Assembly: GCA_049644265.1 (NCBI GenBank) | Contig: JBARRO010000079.1 | Span: forward strand, 1 to 18,348 | Length of the DNA: 18,348 bases | Source: JBARRO01 sp049644265 | GTDB taxonomy: Bacteria > Bacteroidota > Ignavibacteria > UBA10030 | Direction of reading: 5' to 3' | Shown: positions 6,707 through 14,342 of the stretch, in pieces | How positions within the stretch are numbered: the first letter of the stretch is position 1 | How the letters are laid out: every line of letters begins with the position of its first letter | The notes under the pieces: generated by a model | Seen by the model: only the letters and a program-made list of their open reading frames with translations | What the model was told of the DNA's origin: nothing | Databases searched by the model: none | Made by a program: the position numbers and the translations under genes

Positions 6707-7189
6707 ATGAAATCGAGATCATCCTCCAGCATCACACTTCTTCTCGACATCATCGACGAGTCGTTTGAGAAGAAGGCCTGGCACGGACCCAACCTTCGGG
6801 GATCGATTCGCGGACTCACGGCCAAAGAAGCCGCATACCGCCCGTCCGGGAAGCGCCATAATATCTGGGAGATTGTTGTACATTGTGCCTACTGGAAGTA
6901 CATCGTCCGGCGGAGGATCCTGGGAGAAAAGAGAGGGTCGTTTGCACTGAAAGGCAACAACTGGTTCATGCGCCCGGAGGAGCCGGATGAGGAAGAGTGG
7001 GGCAACGATGTGTTCCTGCTGGAAAACGAGCATCGTGCCATGCGGGAAGCAATCGCAGATCTTTCCGATGCCGACCTGAGAAACATTCCAACGGGAAGCA
7101 AGGTCAGCAACCGGGCTATTATAACCGGCATCGCCTCGCACGACGTGTATCATGCGGGACAGATTCAGTTACTCAAGAAATTTTTGTAG
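6707..7189 (+). CDS. DinB/YfiT-superfamily putative metal-dependent protein
   Basis: The 160-residue product is a four-helix-bundle DinB-like protein. The three expected metal-binding histidines are visible: His59 in 'IWEIVVHCAYWKY' and His145/His149 in 'GIASHDVYHAGQIQLLKK'. The C-terminal 'HDxYHAGQI' string is a hallmark of the family, whose members include thiol transferases (bacillithiol or mycothiol type) and damage-inducible proteins; most have no known substrate, and none can be inferred here. ATG 6707 is chosen because AAGGA (6696-6700) lies 6 bases upstream. The frame stays open a further 52 codons upstream, but that stretch is low-complexity intergenic repeat. The protein is cytoplasmic, with no signal or membrane segment. 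apaG follows after 101 bases. Confidence 0.85.
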   Translation: MKSRSSSSITLLLDIIDESFEKKAWHGPNLRGSIRGLTAKEAAYRPSGKRHNIWEIVVHCAYWKYIVRRRILGEKRGSFALKGNNWFMRPEEPDEEEWGNDVFLLENEHRAMREAIADLSDADLRNIPTGSKVSNRAIITGIASHDVYHAGQIQLLKKFL

Positions 7190-7286
7190 TTTCTGGTTTC
7201 GAGTTTGGAGTTTCTTATTAGAAAAGCCTGAAACTTTGAACTCTGAACCTTGAACTATAAACCCGAAACCAGTAACTCGAAACTAC
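7186..7286. repeat. Long imperfect inverted repeat between the DinB-like gene and apaG
   Basis: The outer arms GTAGTTTC (7186-7193) and GAAACTAC (7279-7286) are perfect complements. Next inward, TGGTTTC (7194-7200) matches GAAACCA (7265-7271). Further in, 7201-7214 can pair with 7230-7243 over 14 bp, counting three G-U wobbles. The structure spans nearly the whole 101-base gap and starts on the stop codon of the DinB-like gene. The right half is made of 'GAACTTTGAAC'-like simple sequence, so it may be a degenerate repeat as well as a transcript hairpin. Confidence 0.55.
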
Positions 7287-7290
7287 ATGT

Positions 7291-7674
7291 ATGAACGTCT
7301 ACACCGCCATCACCGAAGGAATAAAGATCGTCGTGAGGCCCGTCTATCTGGACACGCAATCCGAGGTGCTCTCACGAAAATTCGTCTTCGCCTACTTCAT
7401 CAGGATTGAAAACAATTCCGGTGAACAGGTCCAGCTTCTCCGGCGGCGCTGGCACATCGAGCATTCAAGCGGCAAAACCGAGGAGGTTGACGGAGAAGGG
7501 GTGATTGGCAAACAACCAGTAATCAAGTCGGGCGAATTTCACGAGTACAACAGCTTCTGCATCCTCGAGACGATGGAAGGTTTCATGGAGGGGTCCTACC
7601 TGATGCAGCGGAAGAACGGAACGACGTTTACTGTAGCGATACCGCGGTTTTCACTGCGGGCGGCCTCAAACTGA
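7291..7674 (+). CDS. apaG: ApaG-domain protein (Co2+/Mg2+ efflux family name)
   Basis: The 127-residue protein is a full-length ApaG (DUF525), a single fibronectin-III-like beta-sandwich domain. Diagnostic strings in order are 'FVFAYFIRIENNSGEQVQLLRR', 'WHIEHSSGKTEEVDGEGVIG' (residues about 54-73), 'QPVIKSGEFHEYNSFCILET' and 'GFMEGSYLM'. The family is often called a Co2+/Mg2+ efflux protein from Salmonella corA-suppressor work, and it is also the domain found in F-box proteins. Its molecular role in bacteria remains unclear, so the transport label should not be taken literally. No Shine-Dalgarno sequence is visible before ATG 7291, but this start gives the normal ApaG N-terminus. The protein is cytoplasmic. 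A strong palindrome begins five bases after the stop. Confidence 0.93.
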   Translation: MNVYTAITEGIKIVVRPVYLDTQSEVLSRKFVFAYFIRIENNSGEQVQLLRRRWHIEHSSGKTEEVDGEGVIGKQPVIKSGEFHEYNSFCILETMEGFMEGSYLMQRKNGTTFTVAIPRFSLRAASN

Positions 7675-7678
7675 GAAA

Positions 7679-7725
7679 GACTCCCGGAATCTCGCCGACT
7701 AGCACCGGGAGAGATTCCTGGAGTC
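7679..7725. repeat. Palindromic repeat 'GACTCCCGGAATCTC' (copy 1)
   Basis: Left arm 7679-7693 pairs with right arm 7711-7725 at 14 of 15 positions around a 17-base loop. The sequence GAAAGACTCCCGGAATCTC recurs exactly at 12351-12369, where it again forms a hairpin just after a gene. It could act as a terminator or mRNA-stabilising end for apaG, but there is no T-tract. The repetition argues for a dispersed palindromic element. Confidence 0.7.
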
Positions 7726-7743
7726 CCGAACAGAGTCCTCTCC

Positions 7744-7772
7744 TTGACTTTCACCAAACGAGGCCTTAGTAT
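7744..7772 (+). promoter_or_regulatory. Candidate promoter of the lipoprotein / T9SS-cargo pair
   Basis: TTGACT (7744-7749) and TAGTAT (7767-7772) are separated by 17 bases. The sites match the sigma-70 consensus at 5 and 4 of 6 positions. A start near 7779 gives a 45-base leader before ATG 7824. The position right after the palindromic repeat fits the beginning of a new transcription unit. Confidence 0.45.
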
Positions 7773-7823
7773 CAGACGGGAAAACATTTGTTCATCATTC
7801 CTGCTACTGAGGGGAGACTCATC

Positions 7824-8267
7824 ATGCGAGTTTCGTTCCTTTCCTTGATTCTTCTCGCGCTGCTATCCTGCACATCATCGAATGAAGTAACCCAGGCCAA
7901 CACGTCACCCTCCGAACTGTATCGGGTCAAAGCAGTCGAGAAGTTCCGGGAGGGAATCCGGTATTCATTCAACGCTTCCAGGACGTTTGTCCTCTGCCTT
8001 AAACAGGCTAAGCCTTCCCGTGAAACCCCGCAGCAGCTGGTCGCATTCTTTATCTACGACACGGCTGCCGACTCTGTTGTGTACGAGAGTTCGATCGAGA
8101 ACGGTTCGGTGGCATGGGTCAGTGACACCCAGGTCGAAGTGCTGCGAATTCCCGGCGCGGTGACCGCAGACGATTCCCTCAACCGCAGCCTCACGTCCTA
8201 TCGATACGACATTGTTCGCCGCCGGACCATTCCGGTCGGAACAACGGAACGGCATGCAAATGAATAG
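7824..8267 (+). CDS. Small putative lipoprotein of unknown function
   Basis: The product is 147 residues starting at ATG 7824, with GGGGAG (7811-7816) 7 bases upstream. That ribosome binding site and the signal peptide rule out an in-frame ATG 12 codons earlier. Residues 1-16, 'MRVSFLSLILLALLSC', form a short lipoprotein signal with lipobox LLSC and lipidated Cys16, followed by the Ser/Thr/Asn-rich linker 'TSSNEVTQANTSPS'. The mature part looks like a beta-rich domain ('AFFIYDTAADSVVYESSIENGSVAWVSDTQVEVL') but I do not recognise the family. It lies 39 bases before the large secreted protein on the same strand, probably in one transcript. A role in the envelope, perhaps linked to that protein, is only suggested by position. 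Confidence 0.8.
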   Translation: MRVSFLSLILLALLSCTSSNEVTQANTSPSELYRVKAVEKFREGIRYSFNASRTFVLCLKQAKPSRETPQQLVAFFIYDTAADSVVYESSIENGSVAWVSDTQVEVLRIPGAVTADDSLNRSLTSYRYDIVRRRTIPVGTTERHANE

Positions 8268-8306
8268 GCATAGATCTCGCATTGCATCATTCCGGAAGGA
8301 GGATTC

Positions 8307-11300
8307 GTGAAAAAATATTCAGTTCAGCTCATCATCTGGCTTGGAACGTCCGCACTCCTGATCCTGCTCATCGATCGCCCACAACCCCAACCACGCCAGA
8401 AAATCTCCCACGTCCCTCTTCTGGGAAAACACCTTCCCGGGAGTGAAGAATCTGAGCCGAAATCCGACCAGCCCGACGAATTCGTCCGTTATTACAACCT
8501 CATCCGCACTGCGGAAGGCGAGAACAGTCCCCAGTACCCGGCAAATTACAGGGTGGCTGAATTGGAAAAGGCGTTGAAGCAGCCGGGAACCAGCTTTCGA
8601 AAGTCCGGAAAGGCGTCAACCGTGACATGGACCTCCCGTGGGCCCGGAAATGTTGGCGGCAGGACACGCGCTCTCATCGTCGATCCTGACGACGCCACAA
8701 GAATGACCTGGTTTGCGGGTTCGGTTGGCGGCGGCGTATGGAAGACCACGGACGGAGGCGGATCCTGGATTAACAAATCGCCCGGCCTTGCAAACCTCGC
8801 AACGACCGTTCTTGCCATGGCTCCTTCCAACCATAACATTCTCTACCTGGGAACGGGCGAAGGATTTTTCAACGTGGATGCAGTCCGGGGAGACGGAATC
8901 TGGAAATCAACCGACCGCGGTACTACCTGGACTCAAATTCCCAGTACGGCGGGGAACTTCGATTTCTCCTTCGTCAACCGTATGCTTGTTGACCCGACCA
9001 ACGAAAACACTGTCGTTGTTGCAACAAACACCGGGATTTTCAGGTCGACCAATTCAGGCTCCTCGTGGACAACCGGATGGTCCGGGGTGCGCGTTCAGCA
9101 TATCGTCGCCAACCCCCTGAATTACCGCATCCAGTATGCCAGCCGGAATGGATTTCCGCCACTGAAATCATACGATGCAGGCACAACATGGATGTCACTT
9201 TCAGGCGTTTCAGTGGCGGGCCGCGGCGAACTGGCAGTTGCTCCGAGCGACACAGCAACCGTCTACTTGTCCGTCGAAACAAACTCAGCAACGTCGGACC
9301 TTTTTCTCTCCCGCGACGGCGGAACCACATGGAGGCCCACTCTCTCCTCTTCAGGATCGTCGCCAAACTGGCTGAACGGACAAGGATGGTATGACAACGC
9401 AATCGCGGTCCATCCATGGAACAGGGACGTCATCTTCGTCGGGGGCCTGGATATCTACAAGATTCAACTTGATCCAGCGACAACCTTGAATACCGGAATC
9501 TCAAGCGTCGACCTCAGCAACACGTCTTCATTCCTGAATTTCGTGAACTGGGGAGGTCCTTTTCTTGGAGGTGGCCTTGGAACGGGCAAACAGTTCCTTG
9601 GTGAGACGGCCTTCGACACGCTGGATTTTGTCTCGGTCGAGGTGCGATTTGGACCCGGGCTGACCCAGAAAGCCCACCGGTTTGTCAATGTCTCCGGCTA
9701 TCAATACCGCAATTATGTCGATGTTCCCTTCCAGGTCTGGGATATCACAAACAATCGCCAACTCATGGTGTCATTCCGGGACTCGTCTGCTGTTTCCGGT
9801 GTTGTGCTGGGAACTCCGGGCATTTTTGACCTTATTCCCTACGACGGAACGTATCTTCAACGGGAATACGTTTTTATTCACGGCGTCGCGTACAATCCCA
9901 CCACACCGTCTCCCGACATCGCGGTCACGGGCGGACACACGTACAAGAACATCTACGCCTTCTGGCCCATTCTTCCGACGGGCGGAACATGGAATCCGAA
10001 CTCCTTCCCGAACTCTTACCTTCGCATCAATTTCGGAAACATCACAACTCAGTTCCGCACTCAGACAAAGTTGACGGATTGGCGGGCCGGGCTGTCTGTT
10101 CCGTTTGTCCACGCCGACCACCACAATCTCACGATCATTCCAGGAACGCCACCGGCATTTTCAATTCTCAATGCCAACGATGGCGGCGTGGAGTATTCAT
10201 CCGACAGTGCGATCACGTGGCAAAAGACCTTGAACGGATACGTCACCACGCAGTTCTACGGCGCCGACAAAGCGCACAACGTCGACAAGTACTTCGGTGG
10301 ACTCCAGGACAACGGGACTTGGTTCTCCGGCGCAAACCCGTCGGCTTCCTCCCCCTGGAATCTCTTCTCTGGCGGAGACGGATTCGATGTCTCCTGGCAT
10401 TATGACGATCCCGGCAAGATGATCAGCTCGGTTTACTACAACAGTCTGTACCGTTCGCTCGACGGCGGTGTAACGGCTAACGCCTCCATCACAGACCTGC
10501 TCGACGTGGGAAGCGGGAAAGGGGGATTCATTACGTCGATCGGAAAAACGAACAGCGATCCCGACCTTGTGTTTGTGGTGGGATCTTCCGGCGTATGGCG
10601 CTCCGACGATTTTGGAGAAAACTGGACGCCTGCACCGATCGCTGCCTCAAACCTCGGCTTCTCTTCGCTGCGAAATATCGTTTCTGTTTCCATCAAAAAT
10701 CCGCAAATCGTTTGGGCTGGTACACGTATGTCATCCAACGGACGCGTGAACCTTTCCACGAACGGCGGCCTTTCCTTCTCGCCGACGTCGTTGTATCCCG
10801 GTGCGGCGTGGATGGTAAGCGGTTTTGCGACGCATCCAACGCAGGATTCAACCGCCTTTGCCCTGTTCTCCGTCGTACACGCGCCGAAGATCCTGAGAAC
10901 CACGAACCTCGGCACAACGTGGACGGATATCTCCGGCTTCGGAAGCAATCCCGCAAGCAGCAACGGATTCCCCGATGTTGCCACATATTCTCTGCTGGTT
11001 ATGCCGAATAATCCAAGCGAGATTTGGGCGGGTACGGAAATCGGATTGTTCGTCTCCACGGACGGCGGAGGGTCCTGGGCATATGCAAACAACGGACTTC
11101 CAGCTGTGGCCGTGTGGCAAATGAGGGTCGTCGACGATCAGGTGGTCGTTGCCACCCACGGCCGCGGGGTCTGGTCCGCAGTTGTTGCCGGGCTCTCCAG
11201 CTGGCAGCCGCCGGCGGTGACCCTGAGCCCGCGGCTGAAAAAAATGGCACAAGGACCGTCAGGAAGTCTGACGATTCCCATCAGCCTCCGATCGCCCTAC

Positions 11301-12329
11301 GATTCAACGGTTGTTTACGCAACAGGGCTTCGCCTTCCTACCATCGGTCCAAACGACACACCCAGGGACACGATCATTGCGTATCCGGTCACGAAGTTGG
11401 ACACAGTCACGGTGATGGTACGCAGTTACAAGAACGGAGTGCCGTACTCATCCGCCACCCGGAAGGCCGGCGTGTCAGTCCTCGCAGCCCCACAGGGTTC
11501 ATATGTCGACGATATGAATGCGGCGAACTCAAACTACTCGCTGTCCGGCTTCACCCGAGCAACGCCGGGCGGATTCCCGAACGCGGCCTGCCACACGCCG
11601 CATCCGTATTCGAATAATTCAACATACCTCCTCACATTAAATGTCCCGATCGTCGTCGCGCCGTCGAATGCATTCCTGCGATTCGATGAAATCGCCATCG
11701 TGGAGCCGGGCGACCCCGGATCGAAATTCGGCGACTCAAACTTCTGGGACTATTGTATCGTCGAGGGCTCCGAAGATGGAATTACCTGGACGCCATTCGA
11801 GGACGGGTACGACTGCAACTTTTCTGCCGACTGGCTGAGTGCGTGGAACGCTTCTGCGTCCGGCTCACCGTCTCTCGTTCATAAGCACACGATGAACATG
11901 TTGACGAAGTTCAACGGCGGCGACAGTATTTTGATCCGATTCCGAATGTTTACCGACGGTGCAGCCACTGGTTGGGGATGGATGATCGACAACCTTGAGA
12001 TTCAGGGCAGTTTAACGGGCGTTGATCAGAACGCGGGTGTTCCCACTGAGTTCAGCCTTGCACAAAACTTCCCTAATCCATTCAATCCGGGCACGGCGAT
12101 CAGGTTTACGATTCCGACGGAATCCGATGTGACCCTGAAAATCTACGATGCGCTCGGAAGAGAACTCGTGACGCTTCTCAGCGGGAAAATGGGTGCAGGC
12201 AGGTATCAACAGAATTGGCAAGCCGCGCGATTTTCTTCGGGGGTCTATTTTTACCGCCTGGAAGCGCGTGCGACTATCGGTCAGGCAGGGGTATTCGTGG
12301 AGACAAAGAAACTTTTGCTAATAAAATGA
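8307..12329 (+). CDS. Giant secreted BNR/sortilin-like propeller protein with type IX sorting domain
   Basis: The 1340-residue protein begins with GTG at 8307, preceded by a full AAGGAGG (8296-8302). An N-terminal hydrophobic segment (residues about 7-21) should direct it to Sec. At least nine Asp-box/BNR turns (S-x-D-x-G-x-T-W) are visible, including 'KTTDGGGSW', 'KSTDRGTTW', 'RSTNSGSSW', 'LSRDGGTTW', 'RSDDFGENW', 'RTTNLGTTW' and 'VSTDGGGSW'. They form one or two sortilin/Vps10-like propellers over about residues 110-970. An unrelated segment of roughly 220 residues (about 385-610) is inserted between blades. Residues about 1070-1235 look like a jelly-roll module ending 'GWGWMIDNLEIQG'. Residues about 1245-1340 are a type A T9SS sorting domain ('QNFPNPFNPGTAIRF', 'SSGVYFYRLEA'). 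It should be exported to the cell surface or released. Substrate or ligand is unknown; despite the frequent 'glycosyl hydrolase BNR' label I see no sialidase active-site set. Confidence 0.92.
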   Translation: MKKYSVQLIIWLGTSALLILLIDRPQPQPRQKISHVPLLGKHLPGSEESEPKSDQPDEFVRYYNLIRTAEGENSPQYPANYRVAELEKALKQPGTSFRKSGKASTVTWTSRGPGNVGGRTRALIVDPDDATRMTWFAGSVGGGVWKTTDGGGSWINKSPGLANLATTVLAMAPSNHNILYLGTGEGFFNVDAVRGDGIWKSTDRGTTWTQIPSTAGNFDFSFVNRMLVDPTNENTVVVATNTGIFRSTNSGSSWTTGWSGVRVQHIVANPLNYRIQYASRNGFPPLKSYDAGTTWMSLSGVSVAGRGELAVAPSDTATVYLSVETNSATSDLFLSRDGGTTWRPTLSSSGSSPNWLNGQGWYDNAIAVHPWNRDVIFVGGLDIYKIQLDPATTLNTGISSVDLSNTSSFLNFVNWGGPFLGGGLGTGKQFLGETAFDTLDFVSVEVRFGPGLTQKAHRFVNVSGYQYRNYVDVPFQVWDITNNRQLMVSFRDSSAVSGVVLGTPGIFDLIPYDGTYLQREYVFIHGVAYNPTTPSPDIAVTGGHTYKNIYAFWPILPTGGTWNPNSFPNSYLRINFGNITTQFRTQTKLTDWRAGLSVPFVHADHHNLTIIPGTPPAFSILNANDGGVEYSSDSAITWQKTLNGYVTTQFYGADKAHNVDKYFGGLQDNGTWFSGANPSASSPWNLFSGGDGFDVSWHYDDPGKMISSVYYNSLYRSLDGGVTANASITDLLDVGSGKGGFITSIGKTNSDPDLVFVVGSSGVWRSDDFGENWTPAPIAASNLGFSSLRNIVSVSIKNPQIVWAGTRMSSNGRVNLSTNGGLSFSPTSLYPGAAWMVSGFATHPTQDSTAFALFSVVHAPKILRTTNLGTTWTDISGFGSNPASSNGFPDVATYSLLVMPNNPSEIWAGTEIGLFVSTDGGGSWAYANNGLPAVAVWQMRVVDDQVVVATHGRGVWSAVVAGLSSWQPPAVTLSPRLKKMAQGPSGSLTIPISLRSPYDSTVVYATGLRLPTIGPNDTPRDTIIAYPVTKLDTVTVMVRSYKNGVPYSSATRKAGVSVLAAPQGSYVDDMNAANSNYSLSGFTRATPGGFPNAACHTPHPYSNNSTYLLTLNVPIVVAPSNAFLRFDEIAIVEPGDPGSKFGDSNFWDYCIVEGSEDGITWTPFEDGYDCNFSADWLSAWNASASGSPSLVHKHTMNMLTKFNGGDSILIRFRMFTDGAATGWGWMIDNLEIQGSLTGVDQNAGVPTEFSLAQNFPNPFNPGTAIRFTIPTESDVTLKIYDALGRELVTLLSGKMGAGRYQQNWQAARFSSGVYFYRLEARATIGQAGVFVETKKLLLIK

Positions 12330-12353
12330 GAGTCAAGGCTCCCCGCAGTAGAA

Positions 12354-12402
12354 AGACTCCCGGAATCTCACTGAGTATTATTGAGAAAGATTCCGGGAGT
12401 CT
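12354..12402. repeat. Palindromic repeat 'GACTCCCGGAATCT' (copy 2)
   Basis: The perfect 15-bp inverted repeat AGACTCCCGGAATCT (12354-12368) / AGATTCCGGGAGTCT (12388-12402) encloses a 19-base loop and is followed by CTCTTTG. Nineteen bases, 12351-12369, are identical to copy 1 at 7675-7693, while the loops differ completely. It lies 24 bases after the stop of the secreted protein and could end its transcript. Confidence 0.75.
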
Positions 12403-12460
12403 CTCTTTGCGTGACCCCATCCGCATCTGCCATCAAACCTCACTCATCAATCCTCACTTA

Positions 12461-12560
12461 CAACTTTCAACTTTCAACTTTCAATTTCCATATCCCGTCT
12501 TCTCATCCCCATCATTCATTCCATCATTCCAATATTCCAATATTCCAGCATTCCATTCTT
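12461..12560. repeat. Simple-sequence intergenic tract
   Basis: Three 7-base units CAACTTT plus a degenerate fourth occupy 12461-12487. They are followed by an ATTCC-rich tract including ATTCCAAT repeated near 12527-12542. The tract fills the gap between the convergent secreted-protein and dctM genes. No gene or promoter is visible. Confidence 0.7.
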
Positions 12561-12564
12561 CCCC

Positions 12565-13845
12565 CTACTGAGTCCCCAACACCCCCACCAGCCACAGACT
12601 CAATTCCGGCACGTACGTAATCACCATCAGCGCTACAAGTTCGATGACGATGAAGACAAACACGGCTTTCGTTATGTGAAAAACGCTTTTCTTGAACCGA
12701 AGGCTTGAGAGGAATAGATTGAGCCCGACCGGCGGAGTAAGGTAGCCGATCTCGAGGTTCGTGAGAAAGATGATCCCCAGGTGTACGGGGTCGACATGAA
12801 ATTCGCGTGCAATGGGCAGAATCAGCGGCACCACAACGATAATGGCCGAGAAAATATCCATCATCATTCCTACAATGATCAGGAACCCGTTCAGGATCAG
12901 CAGAAACGTCACCTGGCTTGAGATCCGCGCCTGCACAAGCTCGAACAACTTTTGAGGCACCTGCTGGTCGATCAGATAGTTCGTCAGTCCGAATGCCGTC
13001 CCCACGATCGCCAGGATCGCGCCTACCAGCAGCATGCTTTCCTTCATCACACGCGGGACATCCTTGAACAAAGTCAGGTCGCGATAGATGAACACTTCAA
13101 CGACCAGGACGTAGAACGCGGTCACGGCCGCCGCCTCGGTAGCGGTAAAGGCCCCGCCGTAAATCCCGCCAATGACAATCACCGGCAGGGGGAGTTCCCA
13201 CGCCGCCGCTTTCCCTGCGGAAAACACGTTTGCCCATGAAAACTTGATCGTCTGCAAATTCGCCCGCAGACCGGTGCGGACGCTATAGATCATCACCAAC
13301 CCCAGCAGGACAATTCCGGGGAGGAATCCGGCTACGAAGAGCTGGTCGATGCTCACCGCCGAGATAAGGCCGTAGAGTATGATCGGAAGACTCGGTGGAA
13401 ACAGAAGCCCGATGCTTCCCGACGCAGTCACGAGTCCCAGAGAAAATTGCTCAGGATAATTCTCTTTCAAGAGAATCGGATACAGCAGTCCGCCCAGCGC
13501 GACAATCGTGACTCCCGATGCGCCGGTGAATGCCGTGAAGAATGCGCAGACAATGAGCACAACGATAGCGAGTCCGCCCGGAAGCCAGCCGAGAAGCGCC
13601 TGTGTCACCTGCACAAGCCGCTTGGGAGAGTTGCTCTCTGCGAGCATATATCCCGCAAACGTGAAAAGAGGGATGGCAATCAGAGGAGGGGAATCGGCGA
13701 TGCGGTACAGCTCGATAATGACCGCGGACGTGTCCGTGCCGGTGGAACTGAACCCGTACAGCGCGAGGACACCGATGATCGTAAAAAGCGGAGCCCCGAA
13801 GAGCGCAAGGAGAACGATTCCCAGAATCACCATCCAGAGACTCAT
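12565..13845 (-). CDS. dctM: TRAP transporter large permease DctM
   Basis: The 426-residue protein is a typical DctM: about 12 transmembrane helices, the N-terminal 'LFGAPLFTIIGVLAL', 'SPPLIAIPLFTFAGYMLAES', 'FFTAFTGASGVTIVALGGLLYP', 'GLVTASGSIGLLFPPSLPIILYG' and the C-terminal 'FLTNLEIGYLTPPVGLNLF' loop. It is the ion-coupled (usually Na+) channel-like half of the transporter and moves substrate handed over by the binding protein. The start overlaps the dctQ stop by 4 bases (ATGA), giving translational coupling. It is the last gene of the operon and converges on the T9SS cargo gene. Full length and no damaged motif are seen. Confidence 0.96.
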   Translation of the reverse strand: MSLWMVILGIVLLALFGAPLFTIIGVLALYGFSSTGTDTSAVIIELYRIADSPPLIAIPLFTFAGYMLAESNSPKRLVQVTQALLGWLPGGLAIVVLIVCAFFTAFTGASGVTIVALGGLLYPILLKENYPEQFSLGLVTASGSIGLLFPPSLPIILYGLISAVSIDQLFVAGFLPGIVLLGLVMIYSVRTGLRANLQTIKFSWANVFSAGKAAAWELPLPVIVIGGIYGGAFTATEAAAVTAFYVLVVEVFIYRDLTLFKDVPRVMKESMLLVGAILAIVGTAFGLTNYLIDQQVPQKLFELVQARISSQVTFLLILNGFLIIVGMMMDIFSAIIVVVPLILPIAREFHVDPVHLGIIFLTNLEIGYLTPPVGLNLFLSSLRFKKSVFHITKAVFVFIVIELVALMVITYVPELSLWLVGVLGTQ

Positions 13846-14342
13846 TCCGCCCGCTCCTCGTGGCGCACAACATTCATCGCATCAACCAACGCACGGACGA
13901 AAAAGTGAAACGAGAGCAGCCCGAATCCCACCGGGATGATGATCTCGGCGTACCAGGCAGGAATCTGACCGAAGACATTGTTGAGGCTGTCCTTCTCGGC
14001 CCCGACGAACGCGACAGCGGCTTTCAGGAGAAGGTAACAGACGATCCCGGCAAAGACGTTGGTCACGACCTTGATTCCCGTCCGCACGCGCGGTGCCAGA
14101 AATCTCGTAAACGCATCGATGTTGATATGGCGATCGTTGCTCGTCGCGAGCGCTGCACCGAGAAACCCAATCCACAGAACGAGATGGCGCAAAAGAATCT
14201 CACCCCACAACAACCCTTCGGAAAAAACATTCCGGAGAACAACCTGGGCGAAGGCAAGTACAATCATGGTCCCGAGGAACAGGATCAGCAATACGCTTTC
14301 AGCTTTATTCAGCAGGGAATCGAGACCCTTGACCCACTTCAT
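13842..14342 (-). CDS. dctQ: TRAP transporter small permease DctQ
   Basis: The 166-residue protein has four predicted membrane helices, near residues 15-38, 47-65, 86-110 and 130-152. Family strings are present, notably 'AFAQVVLRNVF', 'WGEILLRHLVLWIGFLGAA' and 'SNDRHINIDAF'. DctQ packs against DctM and is needed for a functional transporter; here it is a separate gene, not fused. The start overlaps the dctP stop by 4 bases and the end overlaps the dctM start by 4 bases, so the three are translationally linked. Confidence 0.95.
   Translation of the reverse strand: MKWVKGLDSLLNKAESVLLILFLGTMIVLAFAQVVLRNVFSEGLLWGEILLRHLVLWIGFLGAALATSNDRHINIDAFTRFLAPRVRTGIKVVTNVFAGIVCYLLLKAAVAFVGAEKDSLNNVFGQIPAWYAEIIIPVGFGLLSFHFFVRALVDAMNVVRHEERAE

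Noticed and set aside
8307..12329. Annotation of the BNR protein as a sialidase or glycosyl hydrolase
   Set aside because: Asp-boxes are structural turns. The arginine triad and Tyr/Glu nucleophile pair of sialidases could not be placed, so no enzyme activity is claimed.
12461..12560. Possible CRISPR-like tandem repeats (CAACTTT and ATTCC units)
   Set aside because: The units are 5-8 bases with no spacers and no cas genes, so this is simple-sequence DNA.
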